Part shown: positions 57,763-64,000 of the stretch, piece by piece
Position numbering within the stretch: position 1 is the stretch's first letter
How the letters are laid out: every line of letters starts with the position of its first letter
DNA from: Bradyrhizobium sp. MOS003
GTDB taxonomy: Bacteria > Pseudomonadota > Alphaproteobacteria > Rhizobiales > Xanthobacteraceae
Direction of reading: 5' to 3'
DNA length: 64,000 bases
Assembly: GCF_003020125.1 (NCBI RefSeq)
Contig: NZ_PYFW01000011.1
Location: 121,845-185,844, forward strand
Notes under the pieces: model-generated
Databases searched by the model: none
What the model saw: only the letters and a program-made list of their open reading frames with translations
Told to the model about the DNA's origin: nothing
Translations under genes and position numbers: made by a program

Positions 57763-57913
57763 GCCGGGTGCTATCCCGAATTTTGCGACACTCCGACCGG
57801 AAATAAGGCTGCTTCGGCGGCCTGATTTCGTTTGTGCGGTCGCGCAAAACTCGCCTGAGCGAGAATAATTTTGCTCATCTGGAAACCGACCCGCAGAGCC
57901 AAAAGGGGTATGC

Positions 57914-59323
57914 ATGAAGACCGCCAAAGACGTCCTGAAATCGATCAAGGACAACGACGTCAAGTACGTCGACCTGCGCTTCACCGATCCGCGCGGCAAG
58001 TGGCAGCATGTGACGTTCGACGTCAGCATGATCGATGACGACATCTTCGCCGAAGGAACGATGTTCGACGGCTCCTCGATCGCCGGCTGGAAGGCGATCA
58101 ACGAGTCCGACATGTGCCTGATGCCCGACCCGGTCACTGCGACGATCGACCCGTTCTTCGCCGAGACCACCATGGTCATTACCTGCGACGTGCTCGAGCC
58201 GACCACCGGCGAGCCCTACAACCGCGACCCCCGCGGCATCGCCAAGAAGGCGGAAGCCATGGTGAAGTCGATGGGCGTGGGTGACACGGTGTTCGTCGGT
58301 CCCGAAGCCGAATTCTTCGTGTTCGACGACGTGCGCTTTTCGGCAGAGCCCTACAAGACCGGTTTCCGGCTCGACTCCTCGGAGCTGCCGACCAATTCCG
58401 ACACCGAATACGAAGGCGGCAATCTCGGCCACCGCATCCGCACCAAGGGCGGCTATTTCCCCGTGCCGCCGCAGGACTCGGTGCAGGACATGCGCTCGGA
58501 AATGCTCGGCGCCATGGCCAAGATGGGCGTCAAGGTCGAGAAGCATCATCACGAAGTGGCTTCCGCCCAGCACGAGCTCGGCATGAAGTTCGACACGCTG
58601 ACGCTGATGGCCGACCACATGCAGATCTACAAGTACTGCATCCACCAGGTCGCGCACATCTACGGCAAGACCGCCACCTTCATGCCGAAGCCGATCTTCG
58701 GCGACAACGGCTCGGGCATGCACGTGCACCAGTCGATCTGGAAGGACGGCAAGCCGGTGTTCGCCGGCAACAAATACGCCGATCTCTCGGAAACCTGCCT
58801 GCACTACATCGGCGGCATCATCAAGCATGCCAAGGCGATCAACGCCTTCACCAACCCGTCGACCAACTCCTACAAGCGTCTGGTCCCGGGCTATGAGGCC
58901 CCCGTGCTGCTCGCCTACTCCGCGCGCAACCGTTCGGCCTCCTGCCGCATCCCCTACACCGCTTCGCCGAAGGCCAAGCGCGTCGAGGTGCGCTTCCCCG
59001 ATCCGATGGCCAACCCGTATCTCGGCTTCGCCGCGATGCTGATGGCCGGCCTCGACGGCATCAAGAACAAGATCGATCCGGGTCCGGCGATGGACAAGGA
59101 CCTCTACGACCTGCCGAAGGAAGAGCTGAAGCAGATCCCGACCGTCTGCGGTAGCTTGCGCGAGGCGCTCGAAAACCTCGACAAGGACCGCGGCTTCCTC
59201 AAGGCCGGCGGCGTGTTCGACGACGACTTCATCGACGCTTACATCGAGCTGAAGATGACCGAAGTCGCCCGCTTCGAAATGACCCCGCACCCGGTCGAGT
59301 TCGAGATGTACTATTCGGGCTAA
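57914..59323 (+). CDS. glnA: Glutamine synthetase type I
   Basis: Dodecameric enzyme that makes glutamine from glutamate, ammonia and ATP, 469 residues. Features: D-G-S-S-I near residue 55, metal/ATP regions E-A-E-F-F-V-F and K-V-E-K-H-H-H-E-V, N-G-S-G-M-H-V-H-Q-S, the R-N-R-S-A-S-C-R-I-P arginine loop, and the adenylylation tyrosine in D-L-Y-D-L-P near residue 397. The GSI-beta type is regulated by GlnE. It is 151 bp behind glnB; small hairpins in that gap (for example CTCGC-CTGA-GCGAG at 57850-57863) may allow partial termination or a second promoter. Confidence 0.98.
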   Translation: MKTAKDVLKSIKDNDVKYVDLRFTDPRGKWQHVTFDVSMIDDDIFAEGTMFDGSSIAGWKAINESDMCLMPDPVTATIDPFFAETTMVITCDVLEPTTGEPYNRDPRGIAKKAEAMVKSMGVGDTVFVGPEAEFFVFDDVRFSAEPYKTGFRLDSSELPTNSDTEYEGGNLGHRIRTKGGYFPVPPQDSVQDMRSEMLGAMAKMGVKVEKHHHEVASAQHELGMKFDTLTLMADHMQIYKYCIHQVAHIYGKTATFMPKPIFGDNGSGMHVHQSIWKDGKPVFAGNKYADLSETCLHYIGGIIKHAKAINAFTNPSTNSYKRLVPGYEAPVLLAYSARNRSASCRIPYTASPKAKRVEVRFPDPMANPYLGFAAMLMAGLDGIKNKIDPGPAMDKDLYDLPKEELKQIPTVCGSLREALENLDKDRGFLKAGGVFDDDFIDAYIELKMTEVARFEMTPHPVEFEMYYSG

Positions 59324-59348
59324 GCGGCCCGGACTTTATGCGACAAGC

Positions 59349-59378
59349 AAAAGGCGCTTCCGAAAGGAGGCGCCTTTT
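59349..59378 (+). terminator. Rho-independent terminator of glnA
   Basis: AAAAGGCGCTTCC pairs with GGAGGCGCCTTTT (one mismatch) around a GAAA loop, ending in four T, 25 bp after the glnA stop. Confidence 0.88.
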
Positions 59379-59559
59379 CGTTTGGGGGACGCTTCCCAAG
59401 CGACTCCGTGTTCGGGTCGGTCGTACTGGACGATCAATGCGCCGTCCGCTTTCGTTCCGCATCCGACTCCACTTCGTTCTCAAAGAACAAATCAGAGCCG
59501 TAAAAATCAGCACGAACCAATTCCTACCGATTGGTTACTCCAAATGCAAAACGCAGTCT

Positions 59560-59603
59560 CGTAGGGCGGATTAGCCGAAGGCGTAATCCGCCGACCGCTC
59601 GCG
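59560..59603 (+). repeat. REP element copy 1 (downstream of RAYT)
   Basis: A 44-bp unit whose core is a palindrome GGCGGATTA / TAATCCGCC around a GCCGAAGGCG loop, followed by GACCGCTCGCG. It is identical over the whole 44 bp to copy 3 and begins 4 bp past the transposase stop. Confidence 0.92.
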
Positions 59604-59607
59604 ACAC

Positions 59608-60129
59608 TCAAGCAGATTCGCCAAAGTCACCATCCGTGCTGCCATCCCCTGCCCAGTCCTGAGGAAACAGTCCGGCCTCGACATCCCGGTGAAATGACGA
59701 ATGCGGCCAGTCCAACACGCTGCTCACATGTCCGTGCTTGACTGGATTGATGTAGCAATACTCGACATGGCGTGCATAGTCGGACTCGTCGCGAATGAGA
59801 TGCTCCCAGAATCGGTTCTGCCATATGCCACGCTCACGTCCTGCGATCTGGACCGCCGTCAACGGCTCCATCTTCGCGAAGCGCGTCTTGATCAACCTCC
59901 ACCTGATGGAAAAATCGGCGTCGCCGGCCGGAAGCGTCCAGACCGCATGAAGATGGTCAGGAAGAACGACGAACGCGTCGATATTGAAAGGATAGTCCCG
60001 GCGCGTCGCCGCAACGGCCGCCCGCAGCGCTGCGATATGCTCGACGAGTAGCTTCTGCTTCCGATCGAGCAGATTGACCGTGAAGAACCAGCAACCACCT
60101 GGAACAAATGCACGGCGGTAATTCGGCAT
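59608..60129 (-). CDS. REP-associated tyrosine transposase (RAYT, Y1/IS200-like HUH)
   Basis: A 173-residue single-strand transposase that recognises REP hairpins. The HUH motif is D-H-L-H-A-V-W at about residues 58-64, and the catalytic tyrosine is in the C-terminal Y-C-Y-I-N-P-V-K-H-G. The segment W-Q-N-R-F-W-E-H-L-I-R-D-E is typical of the RAYT group. The gene appears intact and sits between REP copies. RAYTs are domesticated enzymes that disperse REP/REPIN sequences without moving themselves as classical insertion sequences do. Confidence 0.92.
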   Translation of the reverse strand: MPNYRRAFVPGGCWFFTVNLLDRKQKLLVEHIAALRAAVAATRRDYPFNIDAFVVLPDHLHAVWTLPAGDADFSIRWRLIKTRFAKMEPLTAVQIAGRERGIWQNRFWEHLIRDESDYARHVEYCYINPVKHGHVSSVLDWPHSSFHRDVEAGLFPQDWAGDGSTDGDFGESA

Positions 60130-60155
60130 CGACGCGCCCTCGCCCCAGTCAAGAT

Positions 60156-60187
60156 GGCGGATTACGCCTTCGGCTAATCCGCCCTAC
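60156..60187 (-). repeat. REP element copy 2 (inverted)
   Basis: Reverse complement of the first 32 bp of the REP core, 27 bp upstream of the transposase start. With copy 3 it forms an inverted pair (REPIN-like) separated by about 29 bp. Confidence 0.9.
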
Positions 60188-60216
60188 TCGCTCACTCCAG
60201 ATGCATATCACAAGCC

Positions 60217-60260
60217 CGTAGGGCGGATTAGCCGAAGGCGTAATCCGCCGACCGCTCGCG
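60217..60260 (+). repeat. REP element copy 3
   Basis: Full 44-bp copy, identical to copy 1. Forms an inverted pair with copy 2 and lies 7 bp from the stop of the neighbouring secreted-protein gene. Confidence 0.92.
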
Positions 60261-60267
60261 CACATCG

Positions 60268-60879
60268 TCACTTGTCCGGAAAATTCACCCCGATCTCGGT
60301 CACGACAGGCGCATACTTCACCAGCGCCGCGTTGTCGGAGGCCGCCTTTACGCCGTCGCCGGACAGCGACCTTGGCGCGCCGGTCTTGCCGCCGAAGCGG
60401 ATCGTGACCGTGCAGCCGCCTGGCAGCGGCCGGCTGAGCGCTCCGCCCTTCCAGTCGGTGACGAAGCCGCCATAGTCCCATTCGAAGCCGCTGACGAGGA
60501 ACGGCTTGCCGTTGGCCTTCTGCACGTCGGCAAGGCTGGATCCGATCGTGACGCCGGCGACGTTCCAGAGGCTGGCCTTGCCCGCGTCGCGCAAGGTCAG
60601 GCCGGAGGCGCGCCCGGCCTTGTCGTCGGTGAAGGCGATCTCGATGCGACGGTCCCTCGCCTTCGGGAACAGCACGATGCCCTTGTAGCGTTCGCCCTCT
60701 GCGCCCGGCAGATCCTGCACCACGGCGTCCTTGCCATAGCGCTGCTTCAGGCTCCGCTCGGTATCGTCAGGGGCAACAGGCGCAGCGCAGCTGATCGGAC
60801 CCTCCCGCGGCGGCGCGCTTTGGGCGAATGCGCAGGACGCGAACAGGACAAGGACTGTGGCGGTGACGCTGCGTATCAT
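60268..60879 (-). CDS. Secreted protein of unknown function
   Basis: A 203-residue protein with a signal peptide from the ATG at 60879 (M-I-R-S-V start, cleavage near A-F-A-Q at residue 20). Two cysteines in the mature part (I-S-C-A-A and G-G-C-T-V) may form a disulfide. The body resembles small periplasmic proteins with a G-I-V-L-F-P strand and W-N-V-A-G-V-T-I-G-S-S-L-A-D-V-Q segment, a pattern common in uncharacterised exported proteins. No named family recognised. A REP copy lies just beyond its stop. Confidence 0.7.
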   Translation of the reverse strand: MIRSVTATVLVLFASCAFAQSAPPREGPISCAAPVAPDDTERSLKQRYGKDAVVQDLPGAEGERYKGIVLFPKARDRRIEIAFTDDKAGRASGLTLRDAGKASLWNVAGVTIGSSLADVQKANGKPFLVSGFEWDYGGFVTDWKGGALSRPLPGGCTVTIRFGGKTGAPRSLSGDGVKAASDNAALVKYAPVVTEIGVNFPDK

Positions 60880-60981
60880 CGAGAGGCAATCCAATCCGGG
60901 AGCGAGCTGGAAGTCGTGCGGGCGGCTGACCGGACACGATACAAAGCACGATCATGCTTCGGATTGAACCACAACAAGTTC

Positions 60982-62586
60982 TCAATTCTTCGGCTGGCCG
61001 AAATCGAGCGGCGGCGGCATCTCGATATCAGGAATTTCGATCTTGATCTTGTCCAGATCCACCTTCCTGGGAGCGTCCAGCAACCCCGTGACGGTGATCG
61101 GGAATGCGATGACGACCGCGACCATGATCGCCTGCAGGCCGATCCATGGCATAGCGCCCCAATAGATGTCCGAACTCTTGACCTCCTTCGGCGCCACGCC
61201 TCGCAGGTAGAATAGCGCAAAGCCGAACGGCGGATGCAGGAAGGAAGTCTGCATGTTGACGCAGAGCATGACACCGAACCAGATCAAGGCAGCATCCGCC
61301 CCGACGACGGGAGCGAGCAGCTTCTGCGCGATCGGCGCGATCATCGGGATGATGATGAAGGCGATCTCGAAGAAGTCGAGGAAGAAGGCGATGAAGAAGA
61401 TGAACAGGTTCATGAAGATCAGGAAGCCCCAGACGCCGCCGGGCAGAGATGTCAGCATGTGCTCCAGCCAGACACCACCGTTGCAACCGAGAAAGACGAT
61501 CGAGAAGCAGGTCGATCCGATCAGGATGAACGTCACCATGCAGGTGATGCGCATGGTGGTCTCGTAGCCCTGCTTGACCAGCGTGCGCAGGTCCGGAATC
61601 CTCACCGCCTCGATGCAGACCCAGGCGACCGCGAGATAGGCAATGGCGAAGGCGATCTTGAACGCCAGATTAGGCGTGAAGTAGATCCCGATGATGGTGC
61701 CGACACCGGCCGCCGCAACGCCCACAAGCAGCACCTTGTGACCGGTCGAGCTGAAGTCCTTGTGATGGATGACGGCGAGGACGATCGCGCCGACGGCGCC
61801 CATCGCGCCTGCTTCGGTCGGGGTGGCAAGACCCAGCATCATTGTGCCGAGCACCACGAAGATCAGAACAGCGGACGGAATGATGCCCAGAAGGCATTTG
61901 CGCCAGAGCGCCCAGCCCGTGAGCGTCCTTGCTTCCTTGGGCACGGCCGGGACATGGTCCGGCTTGATCACGCTCAGCGCGAACGTGTAGCCCGCGAACA
62001 GCGCGATCTGGAGAATCGACGGGCCCCAGGCGCCCAGATACATGTCGCCGACCGACTTGCCGAGCTGGTCCGCGAGCACGATCAGAACCAGCGAGGGAGG
62101 CACCAGCTGGGTGATGGTGCCGGAAGCCGCGAGCACGCCGGTGATGTAGCGCATGTTGTAGCCGTAGCGGATCATCACCGGCATCGAGATCAGCGCCATC
62201 GCGATTACCTGCGCGGCCACGGTGCCTGTGATGGCACCGAGGATGAAGCCGACGATGATCACGGAATAGCCGAGACCACCCCGGATGGGGCCAAACAGCT
62301 GCCCCATGGAGTCCAGCATATCCTCCGCGAGGCCGCATCGTTCGAGGATCGCGCCCATGAAGGTGAAGAACGGAATTGCCAGCAGCAGCTCGTTGGCGAG
62401 AACGCTGCCGTAGATGCGCTCCGGAATGGCCTGGAGGAAGCTGAACCCGAAGAATCCTTCGTGGATCGCGAGAAATCCGAACGAAAGACCCAGAGCGGCC
62501 AGCGTAAAGGCGACCGGGAATCCGATCAGCATGGCCAGGACCAGCCCGCCGAACATCAGCGGCGGCATCATCTCAATCGTGATCAT
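60982..62586 (-). CDS. TRAP transporter large permease (DctM type)
   Basis: Sodium-coupled transport subunit of a tripartite ATP-independent periplasmic importer, 534 residues and about 14 helices. Hallmarks are the start of helix 1 with G-F-P-V-A-F-T-L-A, A-I-P-F-F-T-F-M-G, and G-T-V-A-A-Q-V-I-A-M-A. It is longer than the usual 430 residues, with an extra membrane block near residues 260-345. It overlaps dctQ-like by 4 bp (ATGA). The substrate-binding protein is not in the window, so the substrate is unknown. Confidence 0.9.
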   Translation of the reverse strand: MITIEMMPPLMFGGLVLAMLIGFPVAFTLAALGLSFGFLAIHEGFFGFSFLQAIPERIYGSVLANELLLAIPFFTFMGAILERCGLAEDMLDSMGQLFGPIRGGLGYSVIIVGFILGAITGTVAAQVIAMALISMPVMIRYGYNMRYITGVLAASGTITQLVPPSLVLIVLADQLGKSVGDMYLGAWGPSILQIALFAGYTFALSVIKPDHVPAVPKEARTLTGWALWRKCLLGIIPSAVLIFVVLGTMMLGLATPTEAGAMGAVGAIVLAVIHHKDFSSTGHKVLLVGVAAAGVGTIIGIYFTPNLAFKIAFAIAYLAVAWVCIEAVRIPDLRTLVKQGYETTMRITCMVTFILIGSTCFSIVFLGCNGGVWLEHMLTSLPGGVWGFLIFMNLFIFFIAFFLDFFEIAFIIIPMIAPIAQKLLAPVVGADAALIWFGVMLCVNMQTSFLHPPFGFALFYLRGVAPKEVKSSDIYWGAMPWIGLQAIMVAVVIAFPITVTGLLDAPRKVDLDKIKIEIPDIEMPPPLDFGQPKN

Positions 62587-63122
62587 TGGGTCGGCCGCTC
62601 GTATTTCGCATCGATTTTGACTTCACCGCGCAAGGCGGCCGCGCGTTTGATGACCTCCGAGACGCCTTGTAGGGCGACCATGAAGAACCCGGCCGTTAGG
62701 ACGAACTTGATCGGCCACCGCATAAGGCCGCCTGCGTTGTTGGACATCTCGCCGATGACGAACGAGTTGTAGAACATCGCCCATGAGAGGTAGCTGAGGA
62801 GCAGACACGCGGGGATGAGGAACACCAACGTCCCGATCAGGTCGAGCCATAGCTGGCCGCGTTCGGACAGCATGAGGTACATGATTTCGACGCGGACATG
62901 TTCGTTGCGCTTGAACGTATAGGACGAGCCGAACATCACAATGACGGCGAACATATACCACTGCGTCTCGAGCCAGCTGTTGGAGCTGTAGCTGAAGGCA
63001 TACCGGATCATCGCATTGATAGCGCTGACCGCGCAGGCCGCGAGCACCAGGATGTTGCAGACGTTGCCGACCTTTTCGTTCAGCCAGTCGATAGCCGTAC
63101 TCACCGCCAACAATGGGCGCAT
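62583..63122 (-). CDS. TRAP transporter small permease (DctQ type)
   Basis: Four-helix small membrane subunit of the TRAP transporter, 179 residues. The pattern N-A-M-I-R-Y-A-F with S-W-L-E-T-Q-W-Y-M-F-A, and H-V-R-V-E-I-M-Y, is diagnostic of DctQ proteins. Translationally coupled to the large subunit gene. It starts at the ATG at 63122 (M-R-P-L-L-A-V-S). Confidence 0.9.
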   Translation of the reverse strand: MRPLLAVSTAIDWLNEKVGNVCNILVLAACAVSAINAMIRYAFSYSSNSWLETQWYMFAVIVMFGSSYTFKRNEHVRVEIMYLMLSERGQLWLDLIGTLVFLIPACLLLSYLSWAMFYNSFVIGEMSNNAGGLMRWPIKFVLTAGFFMVALQGVSEVIKRAAALRGEVKIDAKYERPTQ

Positions 63123-63429
63123 CGATGCCTTTTCCCCGCTCGCTGGGTGCTGACCCCAAACGAGCAGGACCGTGACGCCAAATCAGCGTCCGTCCACTTC
63201 CGCGCGGGAGCTAGTCCACCCTCCTGATGCTTCCGCCCGTTCTTGTCGTCGGTTTTTGGCAAGACCTGTTCAGGTTTCACCCGCCGCGTGAAGCAAGATA
63301 CATTTACCGTCGGCCGATTTCGGGTCAACCAGAAAATGGACAATGGGCCGCAGCGAAGCCGAAAATTTGGTCACAGTGATGAATCCGGCTGGCGTGCAGC
63401 GCTTCCGGCAATGCGATCCTCGAACGGAA
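63123..63429. other. Intergenic gap, 307 bp, upstream of the TRAP genes
   Basis: Should carry the promoter of the TRAP operon. A 141-codon plus-strand frame starting at 63243 covers part of it and the neighbouring gene, but it has no ribosome site and is rejected. Confidence 0.45.
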
Positions 63430-63666
63430 CTAACCCTCGACGTCGTACTGCTTGCAGAGGTGGTCGCCGATCTGGACAAGCATCGCCACGCATTCGGGGT
63501 AGCCGGGCCGATCCGAGGTGGCCCGGTCTGCGCTGGCTCGAAACTCCCAGGAACGGCCATCGCGGAGGATCGAGATTGTCATTCCATCGGGACAGTCGGC
63601 ATGAACCTTCAACTCGGCCTTGGCCATGGCGATCAGTTCGCTTTCAGTCTTCACAGGTCTGCTCAT
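63430..63666 (-). CDS. Conserved-looking 78-residue protein of unknown function
   Basis: A small soluble protein, mixed alpha/beta, with one DGRSWEF segment (about residue 35) and two cysteines. The ATG at 63666 is selected because GGAGG ends 9 bases upstream; an ATG three codons earlier sits directly on the ribosome site, and the longer frame upstream is not protein-like. I recognise no named family, though its composition and style are those of small Bradyrhizobium proteins of unknown function. Confidence 0.65.
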   Translation of the reverse strand: MSRPVKTESELIAMAKAELKVHADCPDGMTISILRDGRSWEFRASADRATSDRPGYPECVAMLVQIGDHLCKQYDVEG

Positions 63667-64000
63667 GAAGGTCATCCTCCGTCTCGGGACAGAACCTAAG
63701 TTGTATCTGCCAAACCCGCCAAGCAAGTCTGGCCAATCAAGCGCCTCCCGGCAATTGGGATAACGCAATGCTTTCCGACCCGCTCCCGGGTTACTCTTGA
63801 GAGGCGTCGGGCAAAACACCGGTCAAGCCCTCTCGTCAAAAATATTCCACTTTCCCGAATTTCGGATTTGTGACATAGACACGCCATCCCGGCCCTACCA
63901 GAGGGGCGCTTCGCGATCGTCACGAGATGCGGGCCGGGGTGCGGTGGACGCGGCAGCGCCGGCGCGATTGCGTGGGGACAGGGCGGGCAACCGTGAGTCC
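63667..64000. other. Terminal 334 bp without a supported gene
   Basis: Upstream region of the 78-residue protein gene. I see no RNA gene and no frame with a credible start. A gene may begin just past the window edge. Confidence 0.4.

Noticed and set aside
59608..60129. Possible classical insertion sequence around the transposase gene
   Set aside because: No terminal repeats or target-site duplication; the protein motifs and the REP copies identify it as a RAYT.
63243..63668. 141-codon plus-strand frame upstream of the TRAP genes
   Set aside because: No ribosome site, overlaps the better-supported 78-aa minus-strand gene for most of its length.

Overview
The window is high-GC chromosomal DNA of an alphaproteobacterium in the Rhizobiales, most likely Bradyrhizobium or a close relative (Nitrobacteraceae). 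This rests on gene order I recognise (a 14-subunit nuo operon continued by birA, RNase J and mce; tig-clpP-clpX-lon; nnr divergent from glnB-glnA), on protein sequence style, and on dispersed palindromic repeats typical of that group. I ran no search, so the genus is an inference.

Layout. 1-8.3 kb: the end of a sugar-type ABC permease gene, a small secreted cytochrome c, a complete peptide-type ABC operon (binding protein, two permeases, two ATPases; minus strand) with a palindromic repeat between the permease genes, and a secreted protein of unknown function. 8.4-28.9 kb: one long minus-strand block. Read in its own direction it is nuoA-B-C-D-(FkbM methyltransferase)-E-(66-aa membrane protein)-F-G-H-I-J-K-L-M-N-birA-rnj-mce-DUF1467, followed by a small membrane-anchored protein and methylthioribose kinase. 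29.4-35.4 kb: a TonB-dependent siderophore receptor, a 67-aa membrane protein, tRNA-Asp, an HU-like protein, peptidase T, and a membrane protein preceded by a 24-aa microprotein. 35.7-42.6 kb: a heavy-metal efflux operon (His/Cys-containing small protein, outer-membrane factor, adaptor, HME-type RND pump, His-rich CDF transporter).

42.6-47 kb: a multi-span glycosyltransferase-like protein, an acyltransferase-3, a SAM methyltransferase, tRNA-Val and a GFA-family enzyme. 47-54 kb: the ATP-dependent proteolysis cluster tig, clpP, clpX, lon with candidate heat-shock promoters, then tRNA-Leu. 54.2-59.3 kb: a multicopper-oxidase-fold protein without copper ligands, bifunctional NAD(P)HX repair enzyme, and the glnB-glnA nitrogen operon with a well-formed sigma-54 promoter. 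59.5-60.3 kb: a REP-associated tyrosine transposase with three REP copies. 60.3-64 kb: a secreted unknown protein, the two membrane subunits of a TRAP transporter without a binding protein, and a small unknown gene.

Most genes are ordinary housekeeping. The observations most worth following are the FkbM-family methyltransferase translationally coupled to nuoD inside the complex I operon, the histidine-rich insertion in NuoL, the copper-ligand-free oxidase homologue, the small metal-ligand-rich protein heading the efflux operon, and the compact RAYT/REP unit. I found no CRISPR array, prophage, conjugative element or obvious defence island.
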